From Nitrospira sp. (lineage in GTDB: Bacteria > Nitrospirota > Nitrospiria > Nitrospirales > Nitrospiraceae), in the NCBI GenBank assembly GCA_024331045.1, contig JANDJC010000001.1, forward strand, positions 62,001 to 126,000: a stretch of 64,000 nucleotides of DNA. The letters are read 5' to 3'. Shown here in pieces: positions 24,395-33,986 of this stretch. Each line of letters begins with the position of its first letter. The first letter of the stretch is position 1. Made by a program: the position numbers and the translations under genes. The notes beneath the pieces were generated by a model. That model was given only the letters and a program-made list of their open reading frames with translations. It searched no databases and was not told the origin of the DNA.

Positions 24395-25333
24395 TCATCG
24401 CGGGCTGATGCCGATGACGGTCGGTAGAGGGATATGGGTGCTTATTTTGCCACCGAACAATGCCTTCCACGACACCCGCCCAGCAGTTCTCCGATCATCC
24501 CGCCAAAGCGATTCCACGACCAACACATCCGCCGACGACCCTCCATCCATGGCCATGGCTTGACGGACCCAGGGTGCGGCATCGCGTAAACATTGCGCAA
24601 GATCGTAAAGGCTCGTGATTTCTCGGCTCTTCATCACGACAATATGCCCCGCCTCGGTTTCCGCCACAATGGTTTGATACGCGGCTTTCCCTGATTGACG
24701 CACGCGGATGGTCCGCCGTCCATCTAACAGCATTAACGACTGGGCCGCCTCCCGATAAGAAGGTCGATCCTCATCGAACGATTCAACGGACAAATCTAGC
24801 ACTCGCGCCTTCCTCAATCCATCATAAACCGGCTCGGCAGCGAACAGACCTTGCCACGTCCCATGCCGGCGCCCACCCAACGACCGTCCATCTTTGTACA
24901 GCAATCCCAGGTACGAAAAGTTCTCCCGAAACAATCCTGCGTTAAACAACACGGGATGTCCGGTTAACCTTTGCCATTGATCAATGGTAATCGGCTCTCT
25001 GAGCTTCTCGTCAGCATAGTAATGAACGGAGAACCTGACTCGATCGGGATCGACGTCGATTGCCAGCAAGTCCGGCACGGCGGGGCAGGACGCCCCCGGC
25101 GTCCACACGGAAACGGCCAGACCATCTATCAACGGTTCCCACACCAGGTCTGCTCCCCAGCCGGCGAGCGGCGTAGCTATCAGCATCACCATGAAGCACG
25201 CCGCGCAATAGGCCTCGCCTTTCCGTCTTCCGCCCTGCAACAAAGGACCCCTCAACGGTTGGCACGGCCATCCCAAACGATGCTCGCCGGAGTCAGGAAG
25301 CGCTCTACGCCTCTTCCTCTGACAATCAGGCAT
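24395..25333 (-). CDS. Exported NAGPA-domain (phosphodiester glycosidase-like) protein
   Basis: 312 residues. A hydrophobic signal segment (CAACFMVMLIATPLAGWGA) lies at about 43-61, so the true start may be a later TTG/GTG within the first 40 residues. The mature domain has VLFNAGLFRENFSYLGLLYKDG and the late AMAMDGGSSADVLVVES, the DGGSS motif of the NAGPA/DUF2233 family, glycosidases that cleave phosphodiester-linked sugars in envelope polymers. It begins 8 bp before the stop of the hybrid kinase and is likely cotranscribed. Substrate unknown. Confidence 0.75.
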   Translation of the reverse strand: MPDCQRKRRRALPDSGEHRLGWPCQPLRGPLLQGGRRKGEAYCAACFMVMLIATPLAGWGADLVWEPLIDGLAVSVWTPGASCPAVPDLLAIDVDPDRVRFSVHYYADEKLREPITIDQWQRLTGHPVLFNAGLFRENFSYLGLLYKDGRSLGGRRHGTWQGLFAAEPVYDGLRKARVLDLSVESFDEDRPSYREAAQSLMLLDGRRTIRVRQSGKAAYQTIVAETEAGHIVVMKSREITSLYDLAQCLRDAAPWVRQAMAMDGGSSADVLVVESLWRDDRRTAGRVSWKALFGGKISTHIPLPTVIGISPR

Positions 25334-26930
25334 TGGGACTTCCCCCTGTCTGGGCTCCTGATTGTTTCATCGGCCCATCAAGCAATTCACGGATCATTTC
25401 TGCCAACATTTCCGGCGCAAACGGTTTCTGAACATAGGCACTGGCCGGATCCTCGCATCCGACACCCGCATGGTCGGGATAGCCCGAAATAAAGAGCTGT
25501 TTCAAGCCCGGTTTGAGTGCTCGCAGGTGGCAAGCCACATCTGTTCCACTCATTCCCGGCATCACAACGTCCATCAACAAGAGATCGATATCGCCGAGGT
25601 GTTGCCTGCCGATGGCGCAGGCCTCCTCGCCATTGGCAGCAACATAGACTTGGTACCCCAGTTTGATCAACAGATCGTGGATCAGTTCGCGGACTCCGCT
25701 GTCGTCCTCAGCCAACAGAATCGTCTCTCGCCCCCGTGCTAGACGCAACGAATCCGAGGAGGCCATCTCCGGCTTCACCTCTCCCGCCATAAGCGGCAGG
25801 TACACATCAAACCGTGTGCCTTTCCCAACGGCGCTGGTCACGTCAATCCCTCCGCCGCCTTGGGCCACGATGCCAAACACGGTCGAGAGCCCCAAGCCTG
25901 TGCCCTTCCCCTCTTCCTTCGTCGTAAAAAACGGCTCGAACATCCGAGATTGGACGTATTCAGACATCCCATAGCCTGTGTCCGTCACCGAGAGTCTGGC
26001 ATAGGAGCCAGGAACCCAGGAGGTGAACGCGTACATTGGTGTACGCTGAAGCTCGGTCTGAGCCGTCTCAATGATCAACGTTCCACCTTGTGGCATCGCG
26101 TCTCTCGCGTTGACCACCAGGTTCATCACCACTTGCTCGAGCTGCGAGCAATCCCCCTTGACCAGCAGCGGGTCCTTGCTGAGCCTGACGACCAGCGTAA
26201 TGTGCTCCCCGATCAGCCGCCGGAACATGGTCTCGATATTCGCAACGACGCCATTGACATCCAGCACCTCCGCTGCCAGAGATTGTCTCCGGCTGAACGC
26301 CAACAATTGGCGGATCAAGACCGCCGCCCGTTCACCAGCGCCGCGAATTTCCTCTATTTTGGCCCGCAGAGGATCATCCGCCTTCAACTCGGCTAGCACC
26401 ACTTGGCTCTGGCCCAGAATGACGGTCAACAGGTTGTTGAAATCGTGGGCCAGCCCGCCGGCCAGTCGCCCAATCGCCTCCATCTTTTGCGCCCGCCGAA
26501 GTTGCAATTCGCTCTGACGCAGTGCCTCTTGGGCGCGCTGACGCGCTGTCCGTTCTGACGCCTCACGCACTGCACGCTGGACAGACGGCACCAGGCGCCC
26601 CAGCCGCTGCTTGAGGATATAGTCCGTGGCACCCCGGTGCATCAAATCAATGGCCAGTTCCTCACCAATGATGGCGGAAACAAACAGAAACGGAATGTCG
26701 GGCACGAGTTGTCTAGCCACATCAAGAGCCGCCTCCCCGCTGAAGCCGGGTAGCGAGTAGTCGGCCAAGATGAGATCGATGGCTCCTTCTTTCAAAGCTT
26801 CGACAAAGGCCTCCCGGCTGACCACGCGCCGAGCCGTGCAGGGGATTCCCGACTCGCTCAACAGAGAAATGATCAAATCGGCGTCGGTTGGATTATCCTC
26901 CAAAAGAAGCAGGCGCAGTGGGGCACTCAC
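25326..26930 (-). CDS. Hybrid histidine kinase: REC-HisKA-HATPase-REC
   Basis: 534-residue soluble signalling protein. An N-terminal receiver (1-125; LLLEDNPTDADL, phospho-acceptor Asp in LILADYSLPG) precedes a HisKA helix with GRLAGGLAHDFNNLL (His about 161). The ATP-binding domain has an intact N box (NLVVNARDAM), G1 (DTGYGM) and G2 (GKGTGLGLSTVFGIV). A C-terminal receiver (395-515; DLLLMDVVMPG, Lys in YVQKPF) completes it. No membrane segment or sensor domain is present, so input probably arrives by phosphorylation of the first receiver. Partner unknown. Confidence 0.92.
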   Translation of the reverse strand: MSAPLRLLLLEDNPTDADLIISLLSESGIPCTARRVVSREAFVEALKEGAIDLILADYSLPGFSGEAALDVARQLVPDIPFLFVSAIIGEELAIDLMHRGATDYILKQRLGRLVPSVQRAVREASERTARQRAQEALRQSELQLRRAQKMEAIGRLAGGLAHDFNNLLTVILGQSQVVLAELKADDPLRAKIEEIRGAGERAAVLIRQLLAFSRRQSLAAEVLDVNGVVANIETMFRRLIGEHITLVVRLSKDPLLVKGDCSQLEQVVMNLVVNARDAMPQGGTLIIETAQTELQRTPMYAFTSWVPGSYARLSVTDTGYGMSEYVQSRMFEPFFTTKEEGKGTGLGLSTVFGIVAQGGGGIDVTSAVGKGTRFDVYLPLMAGEVKPEMASSDSLRLARGRETILLAEDDSGVRELIHDLLIKLGYQVYVAANGEEACAIGRQHLGDIDLLLMDVVMPGMSGTDVACHLRALKPGLKQLFISGYPDHAGVGCEDPASAYVQKPFAPEMLAEMIRELLDGPMKQSGAQTGGSPNA

Positions 26931-27123
26931 GATCCCTCAACGATTGGCGAAATCATTTTCCCTCACGAACAACGACTCACGATCAGGCCGGCCTGGGGGA
27001 ACACACGAGAACAGGCGAACGAGGGATCATTAAGGTCATGGATTCCATATGGTTTCCCCTTTTGAACGAGAGACATTTCCCCTGGCACCAACAGGAACCG
27101 TTTCGTTGACTCTCCGTGGCTGG

Positions 27124-27567
27124 TCATGAGGGGTCGGGCGGGGGCTCATTGATGAGGCCCCACAATGACCCCAGTTCCTTCACCGCGGAGACAAACTGGG
27201 TAAATTCCACTGGCTTGACGACGTAGGCGTTGGCGCCTAACGCATAACTTTCCCGCAGGTCCCGCTCTTCGCGCGATGACGTCAGCATCACGACTGGAAT
27301 GGACCGCAGCGTCGCGTCCGCCTTCATGACTCGCAAGACCTCCAATCCATCGACTTTTGGCATCTTGAGATCGAGAAGGACCACCAGTGGATTGCCCTTT
27401 TGGCGAAAAGCAAAGGGGCCGCGGCAGTACAAGTAATCCAGCACCTCCGCTCCATCACAACACACCACCACTTTATCGGCCATGTGATGGGCTTCCATCG
27501 CCGCCAAGGCCAGCTCGACATCTCTGGGGTTGTCCTCCGCCAAGAGAATCGGTTTGGCGACTTTCAC
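27124..27567 (-). CDS. Rcp1-type single-domain response regulator
   Basis: 147 residues from GTG 27567: a single receiver (ILLAEDNPRDVELALAAME, VVLLDLKMPKVDGLEVLR with the acceptor Asp, VVMLTSS, YVVKPVEF). The DNPRDVELAL start and slightly long form match Rcp1-like regulators partnered with phytochrome-type kinases. The GTG overlaps the stop of the CHASE3 kinase gene (GTGA) and has GGGGGAGGAA upstream, so the pair is coupled. No output domain; it probably acts by protein contact or phosphorelay. Confidence 0.92.
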   Translation of the reverse strand: MKVAKPILLAEDNPRDVELALAAMEAHHMADKVVVCCDGAEVLDYLYCRGPFAFRQKGNPLVVLLDLKMPKVDGLEVLRVMKADATLRSIPVVMLTSSREERDLRESYALGANAYVVKPVEFTQFVSAVKELGSLWGLINEPPPDPS

Positions 27568-29081
27568 GCGCGTTCCTCCCCCCTGGGCAGGGCCACGTAA
27601 AACGTCGCCCCTTGATTGAGGATACCTTCGGCCCACACCCGCCCGCCGTGCCGATGCACGATCCGCCGCACATTGGCCAGGCCGATTCCCGTCCCTTCGA
27701 ACTCGTCGGCCCGGTGGAGCCGCTGAAACACACCGAAGAGTTTCGAGGCATATTGCATGTCGAAGCCCACTCCATTGTCGCGAACGAACACGACAACTTC
27801 CGTTGCTGTCTGTCGATCAATGCCAATCGCGATTTCTGCCCTTGGTTTGGTGCTGGTAAATTTGACGGCGTTGCCAATCAAATTGACAAAAACTTGTCTG
27901 AGCATTGCGGAATCTCCGATCACCAACGGCAATGGATCAATTGTCCAGGATATGTGGCGCTCTTGCAAGTCGAGACGAAAGCCTTCTAGCACTTCCGACA
28001 CCAGTCGACCAAGATCGACAGTGGTTCGCACCATATCCTGACGGCCCATCCTTGAGAACATGAGGAGGTCGTCGATCAGTCGTCCCATTTGCTGAGCAGA
28101 TGCGGAAATCGTGTCTAGATATCTGGCAGCTCGCTCGTTCAATGCATCCCCCATAGCTTTGCGCAACAAAGCCGCATACCCGTCGATATGGCGCAGCGGC
28201 GCCCTGAGATCATGCGACACCGAGTAGCTAAACGATTCGAGCTCTTTGTTCGCGGCTTCAAGCAGCCGGCTGTGACGTTTGAGCTCGTCCGCGACACGCC
28301 GCCGCTGCGTAATATCGTGGCGGATCAAGGAGTACACGGAGGCCAGGAGCACCAGTTGCAGGAACGCTCCTGCAGCCAGCAACACGCTAGTGGTGCGTGT
28401 CTCGGCGGTGGACTCCGTCACCCGCCGGCGTAACGCCTCCCGTTCATGCCGGTCCATTTCCGCCACGATTCGGTGAATCTCTTCGATCTCCCGTTTGGCC
28501 ACTCCATCGAAGGCCATCTTTTTGACGGATCTGGTTCCGCCCTCAGCGAATTTAGCGATGGCCTGTGCCTGAGCCGCAAACTGCTGCTCCAGAACAGCGC
28601 CCAGCCGTTCGGCTCGCCGCTCCTGTTCTCCCACTCCTCGGACGAGGCTATGGAGATCGTGGAGGGCCTCCCGCTTTTGCTTGGCGACTTCCTGATAGTT
28701 CTGGAGATAGAGTGGGTCGCCGGTTACCAGGTAGCGGCGGAGCTGTTTCTCCGCCCCATCAGTGGCTATATCGATATCCCGTAGCAACTGGATAAGCTCA
28801 TGGCTTTTCGTGTCACGGCCGCCGTTGTCGAGCAAGACACGAATGCTGCTGTAGGAAAGAGCGCAGATAGCAAGAACTCCCAGAAAGGCGATGCCAAACC
28901 CGATCAGAATTCGCTCTTCAATGGTCAGCGCTCGAAACCATGGCCCACGAGGACGTTCCGCCGACTCCATTGACTCCGGAGAAAGCCGCGAGGACTCCAC
29001 CTGATCATTATCGTCCGTCTCGGTCTCCCCCCGTGGAATTCGCAGTTCGCCATCTCTCTCCGGTTCCATAGACGGGCGCAT
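27564..29081 (-). CDS. Membrane histidine kinase with CHASE3-like sensor
   Basis: 505 residues. A membrane helix at about 60-82 and a second near 255-275 flank a helical periplasmic domain of CHASE3 type (ATDGAEKQLRRYLVTGDPLYLQNYQEV). The kinase core has FSYSVSHDLRAPLRHIDGYAALL (phospho-His), an N box (NLIGNAVKFTS), G1 (DNGVGFDM), F box (GVFQRLH) and G2 (GTGIGLANVRRIV). The core matches bacteriophytochrome-type kinases, but no GAF/PHY chromophore domain exists. It partners the Rcp1-like regulator downstream. The signal is unknown. Confidence 0.92.
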   Translation of the reverse strand: MRPSMEPERDGELRIPRGETETDDNDQVESSRLSPESMESAERPRGPWFRALTIEERILIGFGIAFLGVLAICALSYSSIRVLLDNGGRDTKSHELIQLLRDIDIATDGAEKQLRRYLVTGDPLYLQNYQEVAKQKREALHDLHSLVRGVGEQERRAERLGAVLEQQFAAQAQAIAKFAEGGTRSVKKMAFDGVAKREIEEIHRIVAEMDRHEREALRRRVTESTAETRTTSVLLAAGAFLQLVLLASVYSLIRHDITQRRRVADELKRHSRLLEAANKELESFSYSVSHDLRAPLRHIDGYAALLRKAMGDALNERAARYLDTISASAQQMGRLIDDLLMFSRMGRQDMVRTTVDLGRLVSEVLEGFRLDLQERHISWTIDPLPLVIGDSAMLRQVFVNLIGNAVKFTSTKPRAEIAIGIDRQTATEVVVFVRDNGVGFDMQYASKLFGVFQRLHRADEFEGTGIGLANVRRIVHRHGGRVWAEGILNQGATFYVALPRGEERA

Positions 29082-29191
29082 GCCTCATGAAAAGCAGACA
29101 AGGGCCGGATCATTCTCGAACATTCATGTACACAGCATGGTCCCATTGTAGCAGACCAGGTCATCCGGACAATCAGAATACCTACTGAAAC

Positions 29192-30685
29192 TTATCCACC
29201 AAAGGGAGAAGGGGAAGGAACGACGCCGGCTGCAGGGCCCATTACGTGGGAAAACATGAGTGTCGCGTTGACGACCCACTCAATGACTGGCTGGGGATAG
29301 ATGCCGATCGCCAACGTGCCTGCCAAACCGATATACACCACGGCCTTCATGGGGCCGGACACACTGACCGGCGACGGATCGATCGGCTCATTGATGTACA
29401 TCTTCTTGACGACCACCAAGTAGTAGTACATCGAAATCACGATGTTGATCAGGCCCACCACAATCAACGTGTACAGCCCCTCTCTGACAGCGGCAATGAA
29501 AATGTACAGTTTGCCGATAAACCCCGCCAGCGGAGGGACGCCTGCCAAAGACAACAAAAATAACAGCATGGCAAAGGCGAGGAAGGGGGACCGACGGTTC
29601 AGTCCGCTGTAGTCATCAATCTCCTCGCTCCCAATGGCCTGCCCCACTGCGATCACGACAGCGAATGCACCGATGTTGGCAAATAGATAGGTGAGCAGAT
29701 AAAACAAGATGGCGTCGCTCCCCATTTTCGTGCCGGCGGCCAGGCCGATCAGCACGTTTCCGACTTGCGCGATTCCCGAGTAGGCCAGCAGTCGCTTGAT
29801 ATTGCGCTGTGCGATGGCCACGATGTTGCCGTACGTCATGGACAGGATCGACACCGCCACCAACAACAGCACCCACACCGGCTTGAAAGCAGCCAGCACG
29901 ACCAAAAAGAGGCGGATCAAAATGGCAAACGCTGCTCCCTTGGGCGCGATCGACAGGAACGCTGTCACCGGTGTCGGCGCTCCATGATAGGTATCGGGAA
30001 TCCAAGAATGGAATGGCACGGCCCCAATCTTGAACCCCAGCGCCGCAAAAATCAGAAGAAACCCGATCATTGCGCCAGGAGTGGCGGGAGGGGTCATGTC
30101 CGAAAACACGAGCTTGCCCGTTTCCCCATACACCAGGCTGATCCCATACGCCAAGAGCCCAGCCGCAAACACGCCCAGCACAAAAAACTTGAGTCCCGCT
30201 TCATTAGAGGTGAGATCCTCACGAAGATAGCCAACCAGGATGTAAAACCCTAGGGTGGAGAATTCGATGCTCACGAACAGCGACAAGAGATCGTTTGCCG
30301 ACACCATGAACATCATCCCTAGGGCCGACATGGTCACCAGGAAGTAATACTCCCCGCGGAAAAAGGTGAACCGATTGACGTATTGCATCGATGTCAAGAT
30401 GACCAGCGCGGTGGAGCCAACGACAAACATCTTGAAAAAGATGGCCATCCGATCCAGCACAAACATGTTGTTGAACAAGGTGCCCGATACCCCGGTCACA
30501 TCGAACCATGCGAGACCAAGAAGCGTGATTGCCAACCCCCCAACACTCAGGTGCGCGAGGCGCGTATGGGGCAGACGCGGACAGCTAAAATCAACGATCA
30601 AGACCACGCAGAGCCAGCAGGTCAGGAAAATCTCCGGCAGCAGGAGCAAGAGATCGGCGGCGGAAAGAGTCAGATCGAACGTCAT
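29192..30685 (-). CDS. nuoN: Complex I subunit N
   Basis: 497-residue Mrp-antiporter-like membrane subunit of the proton-pumping arm. It keeps EFSTLGFYILVGY (TM5 Glu), the TM7 Lys in LGFKIGAVPFHSWIPDTYHGAP and later lysine-bearing helices. Last gene of the nuo operon; its start overlaps the preceding nuoM by four bases. As NuoN sits next to NuoM in the arm, both NuoM paralogues must fit between it and NuoL. Confidence 0.96.
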   Translation of the reverse strand: MTFDLTLSAADLLLLLPEIFLTCWLCVVLIVDFSCPRLPHTRLAHLSVGGLAITLLGLAWFDVTGVSGTLFNNMFVLDRMAIFFKMFVVGSTALVILTSMQYVNRFTFFRGEYYFLVTMSALGMMFMVSANDLLSLFVSIEFSTLGFYILVGYLREDLTSNEAGLKFFVLGVFAAGLLAYGISLVYGETGKLVFSDMTPPATPGAMIGFLLIFAALGFKIGAVPFHSWIPDTYHGAPTPVTAFLSIAPKGAAFAILIRLFLVVLAAFKPVWVLLLVAVSILSMTYGNIVAIAQRNIKRLLAYSGIAQVGNVLIGLAAGTKMGSDAILFYLLTYLFANIGAFAVVIAVGQAIGSEEIDDYSGLNRRSPFLAFAMLLFLLSLAGVPPLAGFIGKLYIFIAAVREGLYTLIVVGLINIVISMYYYLVVVKKMYINEPIDPSPVSVSGPMKAVVYIGLAGTLAIGIYPQPVIEWVVNATLMFSHVMGPAAGVVPSPSPFGG

Positions 30686-32391
30686 TGCGAATCTCGCAAA
30701 GCATAGGTAACTGGCGGACGCGAGACATCGGCCGTTCCCGATAGGGGAATCGTGGCCGACGCTTTCGCTCTATCGTCGCGGCCACCGTCTGTTCCCTCGT
30801 CATTCTTCGCTACCGGCATGACGTAGGTGATTTTCGCAACCAAGGGATCCACCCCTGAACGGACGACGTCATACAACCGGACGGGAAACAGTCCAAACCC
30901 GATGCTAACCGCGATCATGACCAACAGTGGTAGCCGGTCCACCGTCGCGACAGCGTCTCGTGTATGGCTGTATTTCTGGCTCATCGGTCCATAGAAGACG
31001 GCTCGCATCATGTTGAAGAGATAGGCGAGCGTGAGCACGATCCCCAGCACGGCCACAATCACTTGTAGCGGATATTTGTTCCAACTGCCGACGATGATCA
31101 TGATCTCCGCGATGAAATTGACCGTGCCCGGCATTCCGATGGAGGCCATACAGCCAACGACGAAGCATCCCGCGATGAACGGCATCTTGTTTGACAGTCC
31201 TCCCAGAGAAGGCAAATCCCGCGTATGGGTCTGGTCGTACACCCACCCAGCCATGGCGAAAAGCATCCCCGTCGCCATCGCGTGCGCGAACATATAGATG
31301 ACGGCTCCGCTGAGACTAATGTAGTTGAGTGCCGCCATGCCGAGGAAGACATAGCCCATGTGACTGGAACTTGAATAGCCGATCACATATTTGGTGTCGT
31401 TGGCGTAAAACGCGACCAGCCCTCCGTAGATGATGCTGAACACGCACAGCACGGCGGCGATTGGCATCAGCTCTCTGGTTGTCTCTGGCAGAATTTCAAA
31501 CGCGACGCGGATGATCGAGAAGTGCCCCAGCTTCATGAGCACCCCGGCGTGCAACATACTGGTGGCTGCCGGCGCGGCGGCGTGTCCTACAGGAGACCAC
31601 GAGTGGAGGGGCCAGATCGGCGCGATGGATGCAAAGCCGAAGAACACCAGGATCCAAATGATCTTGTCCAACGTCGTCCCCAGCACCGGGATGTTCATCA
31701 GATGCGCTTGTTCGCGCAACACCAGGATGTCAAAGGTGTTTAAGCCCGCATACTTGTAGATAAGCAGAATCCCCATCAGCGCCACCACCGCAAAGGCGGA
31801 CAGAAAGAGGACCAGTTTCATCGCCGCATACTCTTTACTGTTGGCGCCGAAATTAAAGATAAACCCGACCGAGTCCCTCAGCTTGAGCCCTTCGGGATCC
31901 GTCATCTCCAAATACTTCTTCGTGTGACTACCCCACATGCCCAGCAACAGGTACATCGGGATCACAGACATCTCATAGAAGAAATAGAGAAAGAAGAGGT
32001 CCAACGACATGAAGACGCCGATCGTGGCCGCCGCCAGGATCAAAAGCCAGATATAGAACTCCTTGGTGCGATCCGTGATGTGCCACGACACAAAAACGCC
32101 GGCAAACAGGAGAATGGCCGACGCCAAGACCAGCGGAACACCGATGCCATCCACTCCGAGATGCAGAGCGATGCCCAGCTCCGTGGACCACGGAAACTTC
32201 TGAACGAACTGGAACCCTCCCCTCCCGGCATCATACGCGTAAAACAGATAGATCGAGGCGACAAGCGACACAAACGACGACACCACGGCGACGCTCCGCA
32301 CCAGCAACGGCCGGCTATTGGGGACGAAGATCAGCGCCAGGGCTCCGGCGAACGGGGCAAATAGGATATACAGCAGCAGGTGCTCGCTCAT
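30682..32391 (-). CDS. nuoM: Complex I subunit M, divergent second paralogue
   Basis: 569 residues from ATG 32391, which overlaps the stop of the other nuoM (ATGA). The antiporter fold is clear: TM5 Glu140 in FFYEMSVIPMYLLLGMWG, TM8 Lys287 in HAGVLMKLG, SSSSHMGYVFLG, and TM12 Glu in PGTVNFIAEIMII. Three features depart from ordinary NuoM. The TM7 Lys (Lys234 in E. coli) is Ile256 (FGFASIAPIWPLHSW); the LPDAH motif is SPVGH; and about 25 extra residues (161-185) lie between TM5 and TM6. The C-terminal tail is long and polar. It is the likely extra pump module of a 2M complex I; proton transport by an altered path is inference. Confidence 0.93.
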   Translation of the reverse strand: MSEHLLLYILFAPFAGALALIFVPNSRPLLVRSVAVVSSFVSLVASIYLFYAYDAGRGGFQFVQKFPWSTELGIALHLGVDGIGVPLVLASAILLFAGVFVSWHITDRTKEFYIWLLILAAATIGVFMSLDLFFLYFFYEMSVIPMYLLLGMWGSHTKKYLEMTDPEGLKLRDSVGFIFNFGANSKEYAAMKLVLFLSAFAVVALMGILLIYKYAGLNTFDILVLREQAHLMNIPVLGTTLDKIIWILVFFGFASIAPIWPLHSWSPVGHAAAPAATSMLHAGVLMKLGHFSIIRVAFEILPETTRELMPIAAVLCVFSIIYGGLVAFYANDTKYVIGYSSSSHMGYVFLGMAALNYISLSGAVIYMFAHAMATGMLFAMAGWVYDQTHTRDLPSLGGLSNKMPFIAGCFVVGCMASIGMPGTVNFIAEIMIIVGSWNKYPLQVIVAVLGIVLTLAYLFNMMRAVFYGPMSQKYSHTRDAVATVDRLPLLVMIAVSIGFGLFPVRLYDVVRSGVDPLVAKITYVMPVAKNDEGTDGGRDDRAKASATIPLSGTADVSRPPVTYALRDSQ

Positions 32392-33959
32392 GGGTTCAAC
32401 GGTCCGTCTTGACCGAGAGACGTGGAGGAATGCAACGCCACGGTTCCGTGATTCAACCGATCCACCAGCGCCTGCACCGACCCATTCATAATACGTAGAA
32501 ACGGGGACGGATAGAGGCCGATCCATAAAATCATCACCGAGAGGGAGCCCGCGATCAGGAGTTCCCGAAATTGGAGATCGCCAATCGTATTCTTAACGGC
32601 TCGGCCCACCGGTCCGAACATGGCCCGTTCGTAGTACCACAGAAAGTAGGCAGCCCCAAAGATCACCCCCAGCACGGCCACTGCTCCATACCACCAGTTG
32701 GCTTGGAACGCCCCTAAGAGAATCAGGAACTCTCCCACAAAGCCATTTGTCCCTGGCAAGCCGATGGAGGCCAGCCCTATAATCAGAAAGAACGTCGCCA
32801 ACAGCGGAACCTGCTTAGCCATGCCCCCGAACGCAGACAACTGAGTGGTCTGTTGCCGGGCATAGAGGAAACCCGCGATAAAAAACAATCCCGCAGTGCT
32901 AAACCCCAGGTTGATCATGGTCAGCAAGCTTCCTTGCAGCCCCTGAAAGTTCAGAGCAAAGAGCCCCACCACGACAAAACCCAAGTGGCTGACGCTGCTG
33001 TAGGCTAACAGCCGCCTGAAATCGTGCTGAACCAGCGCAACCCACGCCCCATAGAGGATGGCACACAGTCCCAGGGCAACGACCGTCAACACAACCGCTT
33101 CACTCTTGGACGCATCCGGCAGGAGGGGGATACTGAATCGGAGAAAGCCAAATGTTCCCAGCTTAACACCTGCCAACACCACCGCCATGCCAATCGGCCC
33201 TTCGAGTAACGCATCGGGAAGCCAGGTGTGGAAGGGAAACAGCGGGGCTTTGAACGCAAACCCCATAAACATCAGCCAAAAGATCACCACTTGCTGTTCA
33301 TAGGGGACTGGCACCGAAAGCAATTCCAGCAAATCAAACGAATAGAGCTGGTCGGCATGGTGCAACGAGGCCCACTGAGAATAATTGAGATTCAGCAACG
33401 CAATGCCGACTAGCAGAAACACACTGCCCAACAGGGTATAGACAACGAACTTTAGCGCCGCATACTGCCGTTCGGCCCCTCCGCCCCAGAGTTTGATCAG
33501 GAAATAGCTGGGGATCAGCATGAGTTCCCAAAAGACAAAAAATAGCAGCAGATCAAGGGAGACAAAGACTCCTATCGTCGTCGTCTCCAGCGCAAACACG
33601 GACATCATATAGAGCTTCACCCGATACCGGACGGTGTCCCATGAATAGAGGACGACCAGCAGGGTGAGAAAGGCCGTTAGGCCCACAAAGAGCACGCTGA
33701 TGCCATCCACCCCCAGGTGATAGCTGATCCCTAACGCCGGCACCCAGCGAACCCGCTCGGCAAACTGCATCGCAGCCGACTCTGGCACAAAGCGGAGCAG
33801 CACAAAGACGGTCAACGCCAATTCAAGCACAGCGATCCCCACAGCCGAGGCCCGCACCAGATCCTCATCTTCGATCAGCCAGAGGACCAGTGCACCTACA
33901 AGTGGCCAAAAGAGAATGCAGGAGAGAATTGGGAAGCCAGCCGTGAGTTCTTCCAGCAT
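32388..33959 (-). CDS. nuoM: Complex I subunit M, first paralogue
   Basis: 523 residues. TM5 Glu145 (FVFWELMLIPSYFLI), TM7 Lys237 (FAFKAPLFPFHTWLPDA) and TM12 Glu (GTNGFVGEFLILLGAF) are present, so it can be read as a working channel. Relative to common NuoM the LPDAH/E-AP segment is LPDALLEGP, and two residues appear missing just before the TM8 Lys (AGVKLGTFG). It shares only limited identity with the second nuoM, so the two are old paralogues, not a recent duplication. Located between nuoL and the second nuoM. Confidence 0.94.
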   Translation of the reverse strand: MLEELTAGFPILSCILFWPLVGALVLWLIEDEDLVRASAVGIAVLELALTVFVLLRFVPESAAMQFAERVRWVPALGISYHLGVDGISVLFVGLTAFLTLLVVLYSWDTVRYRVKLYMMSVFALETTTIGVFVSLDLLLFFVFWELMLIPSYFLIKLWGGGAERQYAALKFVVYTLLGSVFLLVGIALLNLNYSQWASLHHADQLYSFDLLELLSVPVPYEQQVVIFWLMFMGFAFKAPLFPFHTWLPDALLEGPIGMAVVLAGVKLGTFGFLRFSIPLLPDASKSEAVVLTVVALGLCAILYGAWVALVQHDFRRLLAYSSVSHLGFVVVGLFALNFQGLQGSLLTMINLGFSTAGLFFIAGFLYARQQTTQLSAFGGMAKQVPLLATFFLIIGLASIGLPGTNGFVGEFLILLGAFQANWWYGAVAVLGVIFGAAYFLWYYERAMFGPVGRAVKNTIGDLQFRELLIAGSLSVMILWIGLYPSPFLRIMNGSVQALVDRLNHGTVALHSSTSLGQDGPLNP

Positions 33960-33986
33960 AAGAAGCGTCGTCCGATTCGCCGAACC

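Noticed and set aside
24395-29081. Phytochrome system (kinase plus Rcp1-like regulator)
   Set aside because: The kinase has a CHASE3-type periplasmic domain and no GAF/PHY chromophore domain, so light sensing by it is not supported.
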